Made by a program: the position numbers and the translations under genes | The notes under the pieces: generated by a model | Databases searched by the model: none | The model's input: only the letters and a program-made list of their open reading frames with translations | Told to the model about the DNA's origin: nothing | Shown here: positions 1 through 8,125 of the stretch, piece after piece | How positions within the stretch are numbered: the first letter of the stretch is position 1 | Layout of the letters: each line of letters starts with the position of its first letter | Source of the DNA: Syntrophomonadaceae bacterium | GTDB taxonomy: Bacteria > Bacillota > Syntrophomonadia > Syntrophomonadales > Syntrophomonadaceae | Assembly (NCBI GenBank): GCA_012840625.1 | Contig: DUSB01000252.1 | Location: forward strand, 1 to 27,694 | DNA length: 27,694 nt | Direction: 5' to 3'

Positions 1-150
1 AGCCATAACAGCCGCATCGGACTGCAGACGATGCTTCATCATGGTCTGGTTAAAACGGGGTGCAGCGATAGAAAAAATCAGCGCCAGCAGGGCCAGTATA
101 CACAGGGCTTCAATCAGCGTAAAACCCCTATCTGCTGTCCTGGAGAGCAT
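1..150 (-). CDS. Type IV pilin-like (pseudopilin) protein, N-terminal part, cut by the left edge
   Basis: Reading the minus strand from an ATG at 150 gives 50 residues that stay open to the window edge. Residues 9-14 read GFTLIE, the class III prepilin cleavage and methylation motif, with Glu at +5 of the mature protein. A hydrophobic helix of about 20 residues ends in APRF. This is the family signature of type IV pilins, competence pseudopilins (ComGC/ComGD type) and type II secretion pseudopilins. The leader would be cut by a PilD/ComC-type peptidase and the helix would anchor the subunit in the membrane before assembly. The start lies 23 bases inside the end of aroE, suggesting translational coupling; the upstream AAGG is a weak ribosome site. 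Which pilin class it is cannot be told from the fragment. Confidence 0.8.
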   Translation of the reverse strand, partial: MLSRTADRGFTLIEALCILALLALIFSIAAPRFNQTMMKHRLQSDAAVMA

Positions 151-979
151 CTCGTATGACTGCCTTCATTTTATTACGGGGAGCTCTCTGTCCGGTCCAT
201 AATTCAAGACTTAAAGCCCCCTGTTCTACAAACATATCTATACCGCTGACTACCTTCATACCCTGTTCTTTTGCCATGTGTAACAGACGCGTTTCGATAG
301 GATTGTAAATCAGATCACAAACCACTATCTGCCGGGATAGTCCCCTCAACGAGGTTACCGGACTTCTTTCTACATGGGGAAACATCCCCTGCGGACTGCA
401 ATTAACAATCAGTTCGGCAGTTTCCGCCAGATTAAGGAATTGTTCATCACTCATCACATATCCGACTGCCCTGGCCGTACAATGTTGATTAAGATAAGAC
501 GCCAGAGCCTGAGCCTTACCCTCCTGGATATCGAGTAAACACAATTCTTCTACCCCTGCTGCACTCAAACTATAGGCCACCGCACGTGCTGCGCCCCCGG
601 CTCCGATCAATACAGCTTTTCCCCGGGGCTGAATTCCAGCCTGGACTAAAGAACCGACGAAGGCTTTGCCATCAACATTATGCCCGATTAATGTACCCTG
701 CTGATTGCTAATAAGGTTAACAGCCTGGCAAGCCTCCGCTTCCGGTCCTAAATCATCCAAATAGGGAATAACCGCTTCCTTATATGGGAGGGTGACGTTC
801 ACACCCTGGAAGTTTAAAGCCCGAATTCCCTGTATGGCCTGCTTTAAATCTCCGGGGTGTACCTGCAGAGGAATATATACGCCGTCAATACCCAAATGCT
901 TTAATGCATGCTGATGCATAAGGGGGGACAGGCTGTGTCCAACTGGATTACCGATCAAGCCAAAGATAGCTTTTTGCAT
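128..979 (-). CDS. aroE: Shikimate dehydrogenase (NADP+)
   Basis: AroE reduces 3-dehydroshikimate to shikimate in the chorismate (aromatic amino acid) pathway in the cytosol. The 283-residue length is normal for the family. Visible motifs are the shikimate-binding SLSP (Ser16, Ser18), NVTLPYK with catalytic Lys67, GHNVDG with partner Asp103, and the Rossmann nucleotide loop GAGGAAR at about 127-133. The ATG is preceded by an excellent GGAGGTGACCT site. It lies 41 bases downstream of yqeG, and a pilin-like gene begins inside its 3' end, so these genes probably share a transcript. The yqeG-aroE pairing also occurs in Bacillus subtilis. GHNVDG has Val where many homologues have Thr, a mild difference. 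Confidence 0.96.
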   Translation of the reverse strand: MQKAIFGLIGNPVGHSLSPLMHQHALKHLGIDGVYIPLQVHPGDLKQAIQGIRALNFQGVNVTLPYKEAVIPYLDDLGPEAEACQAVNLISNQQGTLIGHNVDGKAFVGSLVQAGIQPRGKAVLIGAGGAARAVAYSLSAAGVEELCLLDIQEGKAQALASYLNQHCTARAVGYVMSDEQFLNLAETAELIVNCSPQGMFPHVERSPVTSLRGLSRQIVVCDLIYNPIETRLLHMAKEQGMKVVSGIDMFVEQGALSLELWTGQRAPRNKMKAVIRDALQDSR

Positions 980-1020
980 AGGTCACCTCCACACGAACAA
1001 AGTAAATAACCTTGATCAAG

Positions 1021-1542
1021 TCATCGGGGATAAAGCTTGCCCGGTTTTCGACTTCTATACAGGCGCCGCAGTACAAAAAACTCGGCAAACCTCGATATTT
1101 TCGTGCCAACAAATTCACGTCGATTAATAGGACGTACCAGAATAGTAAACAAACCGGCACGATTGCCGCCCAGTACATCAGTAAAAATCTGGTCGCCGAT
1201 AACCGCTGTTTCATTGGGCTCTACACCCATCAAGGTAATAGCACGATAGAAGGCTCCCCGACGTGGTTTTCGGGCTCTGGAGATATAGGGAATATCCAGT
1301 TTTTCGGCCACTTTTACAATTCTCTGCTGGTCATTATTGGATAATATACAGGCCCTAAAATCAGCCTCTTTTATCTGCTGAAACCACTCCTGTACCTCTT
1401 GGGTTATCTTGTTGCTATTCCACTCCGTTACAGTATTATCCAGATCCAGGATAAAAGCCTTGATGTTAAACTGTTCAAGATCTTCCAGAGGTATATCCAG
1501 GAGTGAATTGACATACAAACAGGGATAAAGCCTACTACTCAT
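1021..1542 (-). CDS. yqeG: YqeG-family HAD-IIIA phosphatase
   Basis: This is a HAD-superfamily phosphatase of 173 residues, the usual YqeG size. Motif I is LDLDNT with nucleophile Asp33 and Asp35, motif II is LSNN near 67-70, the motif III lysine sits in RKPRRG (Lys92), and motif IV is IGDQIFTDVLGGNRAG with Asp117 and Asp122. YqeG proteins are related to the GEP4-type phosphatidylglycerophosphate phosphatases, so a role in phospholipid synthesis is possible; that is inference, not shown here. The ATG at 1542 follows an AGAGGTGG ribosome site. The gene lies between galT and aroE on the same strand with short gaps and no terminator that I could see, so it is probably cotranscribed with them. 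Confidence 0.9.
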   Translation of the reverse strand: MSSRLYPCLYVNSLLDIPLEDLEQFNIKAFILDLDNTVTEWNSNKITQEVQEWFQQIKEADFRACILSNNDQQRIVKVAEKLDIPYISRARKPRRGAFYRAITLMGVEPNETAVIGDQIFTDVLGGNRAGLFTILVRPINRREFVGTKISRFAEFFVLRRLYRSRKPGKLYPR

Positions 1543-1583
1543 AAGCCACCTCTAACTAAATTACTATGCATCATTATACGTTG

Positions 1584-2591
1584 CTAGATCAACTTTGATA
1601 AACTTTCTTTTAACATTTGCGCCGATATTTCCGGTGCCACTGGATTAATATAGATTCCTGTAGCCACTTCAACCGCTGCTTGAACAAGCAGCCGCGGAGT
1701 CACTTCAATATACCAGTGATAACCCGATTGGTGATCAACATTAACCGGAGCGGTGTTGATCACAAAATTATAAGATGGGTCCTGCAGGCAATCAATCATG
1801 GCCCGGGTATAAGTAAGCAAAATATGGGCCAGGGAATCCATTTCCTGCTCATTAATCTGGCCAAAATGCTCAGTATGCCTGCGAGGGATAATCCAGGCTT
1901 CATAGGAGAAGCGAGACGCATAGGGACAGATCAGCACAAAATCTTCCGTTTCCCAGATCACCCGTTCCTTTTCTGTGCATTCCTGCTGCACCATATCACA
2001 GATTAAGCACGTCCCTTTGCTCGCATAATATTGCGGCAAGCCTTCATTTTCCCGTGGTACAAAGGGAAGAGCCACAATTTGACTGTGGCTGTGCTCCAGA
2101 GAGGCGCCTCCAAACATACCCCGATTTTTGTAAATCTGAATATATTTAATCCTTTCATCCCTGGCCAGGTCATTATAACGCTGTTTTAGCATGGTTAGAA
2201 TCTTGTAAACACGCTCTTGATCAAACTCATGAAATTCCACTCCATGTTCTGGAGTCTCTATCACCACTTCATGCTTGCCCAGACCATTGTAAGTATTATA
2301 AATCCCCTTCTGGCTTTCTACCAGTTCTCCTTCCAGTTCAAAAGCAGAAAATTTATTGGGAATGGTTCGAATGGTCCAGCCACCTGAATTGGCTTCGGTA
2401 TTATCGGGGCGATAAACTGCAACTTCAGGCGGGGTAAAGCTCTCATTACCTGCGCAGAAAGGGCAAAATCCTCCTGCGGCAGCTTTACCGAGATCTCGTT
2501 TAGCAATCGGAAAATCATTAGGCTTAAGAGCGCGATCAGAAGCTACTGCTACCCAATTTTGTTTAACTAAATCCCTTCGTATCTCTGACAT
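1584..2591 (-). CDS. galT: Galactose-1-phosphate uridylyltransferase
   Basis: GalT transfers UMP between UDP-glucose and galactose-1-phosphate in the Leloir pathway through a uridylyl-histidine intermediate. The 335-residue protein has a CPFC pair (Cys43, Cys46) fitting the metal site, and the HIT-like active site EHSHSQ at 166-171, where His169 matches the nucleophile of E. coli GalT and Gln171 the conserved glutamine. A further RRHTEHF motif lies in the C-terminal half. The ATG at 2591 has a strong AAAGGAGGT site about ten bases upstream; an earlier ATG within that spacer is followed at once by TAA. No other galactose gene is visible, so a related hexose-1-phosphate nucleotidyltransferase such as an ADP-glucose phosphorylase-type enzyme cannot be excluded. 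Confidence 0.9.
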   Translation of the reverse strand: MSEIRRDLVKQNWVAVASDRALKPNDFPIAKRDLGKAAAGGFCPFCAGNESFTPPEVAVYRPDNTEANSGGWTIRTIPNKFSAFELEGELVESQKGIYNTYNGLGKHEVVIETPEHGVEFHEFDQERVYKILTMLKQRYNDLARDERIKYIQIYKNRGMFGGASLEHSHSQIVALPFVPRENEGLPQYYASKGTCLICDMVQQECTEKERVIWETEDFVLICPYASRFSYEAWIIPRRHTEHFGQINEQEMDSLAHILLTYTRAMIDCLQDPSYNFVINTAPVNVDHQSGYHWYIEVTPRLLVQAAVEVATGIYINPVAPEISAQMLKESLSKLI

Positions 2592-3248
2592 TACATGTCT
2601 ACCTCCTTTAATTATCCGCCTTGTATCCGCTATAGAAATCCAACCATGCTTTTCTTTTATTATCCTTCGTTCTAAAAGAAGCTCTTCCTTTTACAAACGG
2701 AAATCTGCTCGTTTCCCCCAAACTACTTTTCTTGCCCAAGCAAATAAAATCATACCTTCATTCAGTAATGCTATCACCAAGGACTACTATGTAAAAGAAC
2801 GTGAACAACACAAAGATCCAGCCACTATACCTATTAGTATAGCATGGCCATAAACGACATGCGATGACTCGCCGGATAAATAAGCCCTATACGAGGATAG
2901 CATCCTGTCTACTATCATGTTTTGACATTCGTCACAGCGGGCTTAAGAACCATCAAGTTTTCCTCCAGCTCATATTGTTCCTCGAAAATCAGGGCAGTAA
3001 AAACGTTTTTCCAATACACTGCAATTCAACAAAGTGTTTTTATTATAAACACATAAATAGTTGGGGGAAAATAATATTATTGTGTAATCTGAAATCTAAC
3101 CTAGATCAGGATAAGCCGTCATAAATACTCTATAATGCAATGTTTATATTTAAATCAAGCATTTTCATTATATTTCTCGATTATTAGCCTTGTTTGCATA
3201 GATAATTACAATTTATTTTGTAAAATAATATTATTTGTTAATTTACTT
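2592..3248. other. Long intergenic region between divergent galT and the acyl-CoA synthetase gene
   Basis: About 650 bases hold no gene I can support. The half nearest galT has ordinary composition and should carry its promoter, but no convincing -35/-10 pair stood out. Bases 2825-2830 and 2837-2842 form a CTATAC/GTATAG inverted repeat with a six-base spacer. It is flanked by GCCA and TGGC two bases further out on one side, so it could be a regulator site or a weak hairpin. The stretch from about 3120 onward is very AT-rich and leads into the promoter of the plus-strand gene. The open frame at 2864-3124 has no ribosome site and no recognisable family. Confidence 0.5.
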
Positions 3249-3277
3249 AAGACAAATAATAAATTATGTAATATAAT
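3249..3277 (+). promoter_or_regulatory. Candidate sigma-A promoter of the acyl-CoA synthetase gene
   Basis: A perfect TATAAT at 3272-3277 lies 17 bases after AAGACA (3249-3254), which matches four of six bases of the -35 consensus. The start point would fall near 3284, leaving an untranslated leader of about 75 bases before the ATG at 3360. The surrounding DNA is very AT-rich, so chance matches to a -10 box are common; the correct spacing and position support the call. Confidence 0.5.
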
Positions 3278-3296
3278 TTTGATTAGATATAAATAA

Positions 3297-3306
3297 ACTG
3301 ATCGGT
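3297..3306 (+). promoter_or_regulatory. Candidate operator palindrome just downstream of the promoter
   Basis: ACTGATCGGT is an inverted repeat with a single mismatched pair, centred on GATC, and GC-rich within otherwise AT-rich DNA. It sits about 15 bases after the predicted transcription start, a position suited to repression. TetR-family regulators of fatty-acid genes often use such palindromes, but no regulator gene is present here, so this is inference. Confidence 0.3.
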
Positions 3307-3359
3307 CGTTATCTAGTTTACAAAATACTATTTTCAGGAAATTTTAGGAGGAAGAGAAA

Positions 3360-5291
3360 ATGCATGAGTACATTGATGGTTTAACCATGAGTCAGGCTTT
3401 TTACAGAACAGTACAAAGATTTCCCAACAAGACAGCACAGTTATATAATCCAGATCTCTACTATGGTGATAATGACGGCCAATTAAGCTGGAAAGAAGTT
3501 CAAGAGCGCGTCGAAAAAATTGCCAGTGGACTGCTGACCCTGGGGCTGGAAAAACAGCAGCGGGTTGCTATTATGGCACCTACCAGTATCTACTGGACCC
3601 ACATTGATGTAGCAACGATTTGTTCTGCCGCTTGCCTGGTTACTATCTTCCCCAGTTTATCACTCAATGAAATGTCCTACATTGTCAATGATTCAGAGGC
3701 TCGTTATCTGTTTGTTGGCGATAAGGATATCCTGGATCGGGTTATGCCAGGATTTGATAAGATGCCCACCCTGGAAAAAGTGATTATCATGGATACCCGG
3801 TACAAATCCAGCGATGAACGGGTTATCAATTTAGCTGAACTAATGGACTTGGGCGAAAAAAATATGCATAAAACTAAAGATGAATATAACAAACGCTGGC
3901 AAGAACTGACCCTAGATGATTGGGCCACCATTCTTTATACTTCTGGTACCACCGGAGAGGGTAAAGGTGTTATCATGTCACACTGGACCTTTACCAGTCG
4001 CATGGATGGCACTCATCATTATTTCATTGAAGCAGGCCAGCCTGTAACTCACGAAGACGTAGCTTTATCTTTTCTACCTCTGTCCCATATCTTTGATCGT
4101 GGCTGTTCACAATGGATGGCTATCTGGAAAGGTGCTACTATTGCTTATGCCGATAGTCCCTCTACATTAATGATCGATCTGCAGAAATACAATCCTACTT
4201 GGTTTTCCTGTGTACCCCGTTTGTATGAAAAGATCTATATGGAATTTCAACAGCAGATGGAAGCCAATCCTATCCAAAAGAAGCTCTTTGATTGGGCCTT
4301 GAAAGTTGGTGATGAAGCCGTTAATTACCGCATGGATCAATACGGCCGCTATGACATGCGCCCTGAATTTGATTTAAAATCAAAACTGCCGATCGGGCTG
4401 CGGATCAAGTACTCACTGGCAGATAAATTATTTGCCAAAGTACGGGAGTTGTTTGGCACCCGCTTCCGCTTTGCATTCTCAGCCAGCGCAGGGATTGCTC
4501 CTGATTTGCTTCGTTTCTACTACATTATGGGTGTCCCTGTAATGGAAGGTTACGGATCAACAGAAACAGCCAGCGCCTGTGCCTACAATCCAATGCGTGC
4601 AGCTAAGCCCGGTACCGTTGGACCTGAAGCCAATGGCTCCAAACTTAGAATTGCTGAAGATGGCGAGCTGGAAGTTACCGGTGCCGGAATGTTTTTAGGC
4701 TATTTAAATAAGCCGGAAGAAAATGAGGCTTCTTTCACAGAAGATGGATGGTTTAAAACCGGCGACCTAGTTGAACGTGACGAACAGGGTTATTATCGCA
4801 TCGTCGATCGTAAAAAGGCTATTATCTGTCTGGCTACCGGTAAAAATGTGGCCCCGGCTAAAATAGAAAACTATTATGCTACCAGTACCGCCATTGAGCA
4901 GATTTTTATTATCGGCGACGAAAGAACCTTTATCAGTGCATTGATCGTACCTAACTTTAATTACTTTATTGAGCTCTTTGATAATAAGGGAATTAAATAT
5001 GACAAATCAAAATTGGTCTTCAGTGAAACAGATGGAATTAAAATCTGTGAAGAAGTCGGAGAAGACTTTATTCAGCAGCCGCTGCTGCAAGATATGATCG
5101 CAAAGACGGTGGCTGAAAACAACAAAGAACTGGAAAGTTTTGAAGCTATAAAACAATATACCATTATTCCGCGTCGCTTTACGGAAGAACGCGATGAATT
5201 AACCCCCACACAAAAGACAAAGAAACGGGTTATTCTCAAGAATTACAAAGACGTTATTGATGAAATATATACCCGTAAAAAAGGCCAATAA
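3360..5291 (+). CDS. Long-chain fatty acid-CoA ligase (AMP-forming acyl-CoA synthetase)
   Basis: This 643-residue ANL-superfamily enzyme activates a long-chain fatty acid with ATP to an acyl-adenylate and then to acyl-CoA. The P-loop-like AMP motif YTSGTTGEGKG is at about 193-203, the GYGSTET motif at 397-403, TGDL at 467-470, and the hinge/A8 region YYRIVDRKK at about 478-486, followed by GKNVAPAKIEN. The length and the FLPLSHIFDR segment fit long-chain FadD15-type synthetases rather than acetyl-CoA synthetases. The ATG follows TAGGAGGAAGAGAAA. It is the only plus-strand gene in the window, with its own promoter and terminator, so it is an independent unit. It could feed beta-oxidation or lipid synthesis; chain-length preference cannot be read from sequence. 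Confidence 0.93.
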   Translation: MHEYIDGLTMSQAFYRTVQRFPNKTAQLYNPDLYYGDNDGQLSWKEVQERVEKIASGLLTLGLEKQQRVAIMAPTSIYWTHIDVATICSAACLVTIFPSLSLNEMSYIVNDSEARYLFVGDKDILDRVMPGFDKMPTLEKVIIMDTRYKSSDERVINLAELMDLGEKNMHKTKDEYNKRWQELTLDDWATILYTSGTTGEGKGVIMSHWTFTSRMDGTHHYFIEAGQPVTHEDVALSFLPLSHIFDRGCSQWMAIWKGATIAYADSPSTLMIDLQKYNPTWFSCVPRLYEKIYMEFQQQMEANPIQKKLFDWALKVGDEAVNYRMDQYGRYDMRPEFDLKSKLPIGLRIKYSLADKLFAKVRELFGTRFRFAFSASAGIAPDLLRFYYIMGVPVMEGYGSTETASACAYNPMRAAKPGTVGPEANGSKLRIAEDGELEVTGAGMFLGYLNKPEENEASFTEDGWFKTGDLVERDEQGYYRIVDRKKAIICLATGKNVAPAKIENYYATSTAIEQIFIIGDERTFISALIVPNFNYFIELFDNKGIKYDKSKLVFSETDGIKICEEVGEDFIQQPLLQDMIAKTVAENNKELESFEAIKQYTIIPRRFTEERDELTPTQKTKKRVILKNYKDVIDEIYTRKKGQ

Positions 5292-5309
5292 ACCGACCTT
5301 AATCTTGCT

Positions 5310-5347
5310 AAGAGCGGGCTCTGCCATCAGCAGCCCGCTCTTTTTTA
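5310..5347 (+). terminator. Rho-independent terminator of the acyl-CoA synthetase gene
   Basis: AGAGCGGGCT (5311-5320) and AGCCCGCTCT (5332-5341) form a perfect GC-rich 10-bp stem, extended by an A-T pair, with an 11-base loop. A run of T follows on the plus strand. It starts 19 bases after the TAA stop codon. Confidence 0.92.
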
Positions 5348-5405
5348 TGCGAAAATTTACCCTTTGGCTGTACCGCTCTTTCGACCAACCCTGCATACTA
5401 GGCCC

Positions 5406-6104
5406 TTAATTTTCCACACCCAGTTCCTTGATAAGTTTATTCAGCGCTCGTTTTTCAATACGGGATACATAAGAGCGAGATATGCCCAGCTTCCTGGCTA
5501 TATCTTTTTGCGTTTCCTTCAGGCCGGTAACAATCCCATAGCGCATCTCTATAACCTGACGTTCACGTTTGGTAAGGGTATGCATTTTGGCTTTAATTTT
5601 TTCTTCCTGAATTCGAGCCTGCACCACGTCTACGATTTCGTTATCCGTACTCAGAATATCGATAAGCGAAATCTCATTACCTTCTTTGTCATAGCCAATG
5701 GGATCGTAAATAGATACTTCCTGCTTATTTTTTTTGGTACCACGCAGATACATGAGCACTTCATTTTCAATACAGCGAGCAGCATAGGTAGCCAGCTTTA
5801 CCCCGCGTTCCCGCTTGTAGGTCTGAATGGCTTTAATTAGTCCAATGGTCCCAATAGAAATCAGATCTTCCATCTCTTCTCCACTGCTTTCATACTTGCG
5901 TACTACATGCGCAACTAGACGAAGATTATGTTCAATAAGCCGATTACGCGCTTCATCGCAGCCGTTTTGCAGTGCATCCAGACAGGCTCTTTCTTCGTCT
6001 TGATCCAAGGGCTGCGGGAAAACCTGATTATGCAAATATCCAAAGAGAAACAGGCTTCCTTGCAAGAGCATAGCAACCGCCAGTATCCAACCAAGGAAGG
6101 ACAC
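5406..6104 (-). CDS. sigK: RNA polymerase sporulation sigma factor SigK (pro-sigma-K)
   Basis: SigK directs late mother-cell transcription (coat and cortex genes). The protein closely resembles B. subtilis SigK, with the VFPQPL segment, the region 2 core IEHNLRLVAHVVRKYE, DLISIGTIGLIKAI, ATYAARCIENE, DPIGYDKEGNEISLID and region 4 LGISRSYVSRIEKRALNKL. A hydrophobic N-terminus of about 25 residues matches the inhibitory pro-sequence; by alignment, cleavage would fall near Gly22-Tyr23. I chose the GTG at 6104 (232 residues) because GGGGGGTGA lies just upstream. A TTG at 6119 in the same frame has no ribosome site. The gene is continuous, so no skin-type element interrupts it in this sequence. 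It is isolated from other sporulation genes. Confidence 0.93.
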   Translation of the reverse strand: MSFLGWILAVAMLLQGSLFLFGYLHNQVFPQPLDQDEERACLDALQNGCDEARNRLIEHNLRLVAHVVRKYESSGEEMEDLISIGTIGLIKAIQTYKRERGVKLATYAARCIENEVLMYLRGTKKNKQEVSIYDPIGYDKEGNEISLIDILSTDNEIVDVVQARIQEEKIKAKMHTLTKRERQVIEMRYGIVTGLKETQKDIARKLGISRSYVSRIEKRALNKLIKELGVEN

Positions 6105-6135
6105 ATTGTCACCCCCCAAAATTTAAGCGCTATAT

Positions 6136-6164
6136 ACTATATGAGGATGGTGCGTGAAATGTGT
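6136..6164 (-). promoter_or_regulatory. Candidate sigma-E-type promoter of sigK
   Basis: On the minus strand CATATAGT (6143-6136) resembles the sigma-E -10 element CATACAMT. It is preceded after 14 bases by ACACATT (6164-6158), a partial match to the -35 KMATATT. Transcription would start near 6129, about 25 bases before the GTG of sigK. Control of sigK by sigma-E (with SpoIIID) is established in B. subtilis; the match here is by eye. Confidence 0.4.
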
Positions 6165-6270
6165 TGAATTTCTCCAGGTAATTTTTTCCCTGTCGTGACC
6201 GAGCAGCTGGCCTTCCTGCTTACTGTCTTCTATTAGATTTTTTCTTTGGTGACAGGCGTTTTTTAACATA

Positions 6271-6310
6271 GACCCATGCAGGGGAAGCAAAAGCTTCCCC
6301 TGCATGGGTC
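6271..6310 (-). terminator. Perfect 18-bp hairpin at the end of the B12/cobalt gene unit
   Basis: GACCCATGCAGGGGAAGC (6271-6288) and its exact reverse complement (6293-6310) flank a four-base loop. It begins 40 bases after the cbiO stop codon on the minus strand, where the long B12 transcript should end, and lies upstream of sigK. Neither strand has a proper U-tract directly after the stem: the minus strand continues TATGTT. It may therefore be a 3'-end stabiliser, a Rho-assisted terminator or a repeat copy rather than a classical intrinsic terminator. Confidence 0.55.
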
Positions 6311-6350
6311 TTATTGATTCATAAGGCATTATTATAAATAGCAAGCGAAA

Positions 6351-7208
6351 TTAAACGAGGCTTTTGCCGATCAGATCCCTGTCACCAAGCTGGAAAAGTT
6401 CTTCTTTGGTACGGGGAGGGGGCTGATGGGCTGGAATCAGCCCGTGTTTTTTTAGCTCTTCCCAGCATTCCAGGATCCAGGGCTGTTGCATACCGCAGAT
6501 AGCCAGGGTATCTTTATCCGCCAGTACCTGCTCTGGTTTCCCACCGGCACGAACCTGCCCCTGATCCAGAATATAGATTTGATCGGCCCAGGAATAAGCC
6601 AGATTGACATCATGAGTGGAAATTACCACCGTTGAGCCCTGCTGCTGAATCTTTTCTATTACCTTCATAAAACGTTCCGTATTGGCAGGATCAAGTCCAG
6701 CCGAGGGCTCATCACAGACCAAAAGATCCGGATTCATAACCATAACGCCTGCCAGCGAGACCAATTTCTTCTGCCCGGCACTTAGAAAATGGGTGGGCCG
6801 ATCAAAAAGATAATTGATCCCCATTTGTTCCCCCATTAGATTTACTTTTTCTCTGGCTTCCCGGGAAGAATAGCCCATATTTAAAAGACCAAATGAAATA
6901 TCCTGTCTAACACTGGCAGAAAAAAGCTGGTATTCAGGGTTTTGAAATACTATGCCTACCCTTTGTTTAAGTTGCTGCAAATAGCGGCGCTGATATTTAT
7001 AGTCCTGCCCCCGATACTTCATCGTTCCTTTTGTAGGCTGGAAGATACCATTAAAGTGTAAAAACAGTGTTGATTTCCCTGCTCCATTGGCGCCCAGGAT
7101 CGCTGTTCTGCTGCCTTCTTGAATAAGAAGATTAATATGATCAAGTGCGCGTGTACCATCGGGATAATCATAGCAGAGTCCCCGGGCTTCCAGAATATTT
7201 ACAGTCAA
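6351..7208 (-). CDS. cbiO: Cobalt ECF transporter ATPase
   Basis: CbiO is the ATPase that powers the cobalt energy-coupling-factor transporter CbiMNQO at the cytoplasmic face. The ABC motifs are complete: Walker A GANGAGKS (39-46), Q-loop Gln89, signature LSAGQ (142-146), Walker B LLVCDEP with Asp166 and catalytic Glu167, and the switch His199 in STHD. The 285-residue length is usual. The start is a TTG at 7208 preceded by AGGAGGGTG at seven bases. It is the last gene of the B12 unit, 130 bases after cbiQ; that gap shows no clear promoter or terminator. Only one ECF ATPase is visible, so a homodimer is likely. Confidence 0.95.
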   Translation of the reverse strand: MTVNILEARGLCYDYPDGTRALDHINLLIQEGSRTAILGANGAGKSTLFLHFNGIFQPTKGTMKYRGQDYKYQRRYLQQLKQRVGIVFQNPEYQLFSASVRQDISFGLLNMGYSSREAREKVNLMGEQMGINYLFDRPTHFLSAGQKKLVSLAGVMVMNPDLLVCDEPSAGLDPANTERFMKVIEKIQQQGSTVVISTHDVNLAYSWADQIYILDQGQVRAGGKPEQVLADKDTLAICGMQQPWILECWEELKKHGLIPAHQPPPRTKEELFQLGDRDLIGKSLV

Positions 7209-7338
7209 TCAACACCCTCCTATCCGAACAATAAACCAGACAACATACGCCTAGCATTAATTCAGTAATCCCTTTCCCGGAAGCAGTAGATCTCCTCCCA
7301 GAACATGATCTCTGCAACACTGAGACAAAACAATGGTT

Positions 7339-8115
7339 TTATGATAACGGATTGTTTACATATACCAGCAGCAACACAAGATTTAATCCGATTATTCCCA
7401 GTACATGCCTAGTATTCCAGCTCTGTTCTTCCTCCAACATGTAAAAGCTTCCACAATAACCCCTGGATACCAGGCCGTTATAAGCATCATCACAAGCCTT
7501 CAGGGATTTGATCAATAAATTAGCACTTAACTGGGATAGCGAATACAGGCTTTGTTTCCACCCCTGATATCCACACCTGGCATTTTGCGCCTGATACATT
7601 TGCTCGGCTATAGTAAGAAATACAAAAATATAGTAGTAGATAAGTACAGTTAACTCTACCAGTACATCAGGCAGACGCAAGCGATAAAGCAACTGAATCA
7701 GCTGTACCATTGGGGTGGTAAGGCTGAAGAAATACATACAACTAATGGCTGCCAGGCATTTAACCAGTAGCTTCAGGGCCTGAAAGAGAGAGTCCTGGCT
7801 GACCCAGAGCGGGAACCTACCCCTGCTTAGATAGCTGACCCCCTCTCCCCAGGCTGGCCCGGTATTAACCGCTACGGTTAGACTTCCCAGCAGGATAAAG
7901 CCCAGTGGAATAAGCAGGATTTTAATATACAAAGATGGCGCGGTACGGGCTGGACCCAGGATGAGTATGGTCATCACAGTTAAAACCAGCGACGAAATCA
8001 GCAATGAATTCATTGCTATAATCATAATCATGGTGCTTAAAGCCAGCAGAAGTTTTTCTCCCGCATGTACCTCTTGCAGGGGCGAGCAATATGCTGCCTG
8101 ATCAATTAATATCAC
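7339..8115 (-). CDS. cbiQ: Cobalt ECF transporter transmembrane (T) protein
   Basis: CbiQ couples CbiO to the substrate-binding CbiM. The 258-residue protein has several hydrophobic segments (about 26-50, 62-82, 108-130, 145-165 and the C-terminus). It carries the two arginine motifs that contact the ATPases in EcfT proteins: NARCGYQG near residue 181 and VSRGYCGS near 216. The first has Cys where small residues are common. The start is GTG at 8115 behind GAGGAT, ten bases after the cbiN stop. Position between cbiN and cbiO supports the cobalt assignment over other ECF systems. Confidence 0.92.
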   Translation of the reverse strand: MILIDQAAYCSPLQEVHAGEKLLLALSTMIMIIAMNSLLISSLVLTVMTILILGPARTAPSLYIKILLIPLGFILLGSLTVAVNTGPAWGEGVSYLSRGRFPLWVSQDSLFQALKLLVKCLAAISCMYFFSLTTPMVQLIQLLYRLRLPDVLVELTVLIYYYIFVFLTIAEQMYQAQNARCGYQGWKQSLYSLSQLSANLLIKSLKACDDAYNGLVSRGYCGSFYMLEEEQSWNTRHVLGIIGLNLVLLLVYVNNPLS

Positions 8116-8125
8116 TGCTGTATCC

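Noticed and set aside
2864..3124. Plus-strand open frame of 86 codons in the intergenic region
   Set aside because: No ribosome site, Cys/His/Lys-rich composition with no recognisable family, and AT-rich low-information DNA.
5364..5840. Plus-strand open frame of 158 codons opposite sigK
   Set aside because: It is the antisense shadow of sigK, has no ribosome site and no recognisable protein family.
7209..7338. Internal promoter or terminator between cbiQ and cbiO
   Set aside because: The 130-base gap shows no convincing -35/-10 pair, stem-loop with T-run or small gene.
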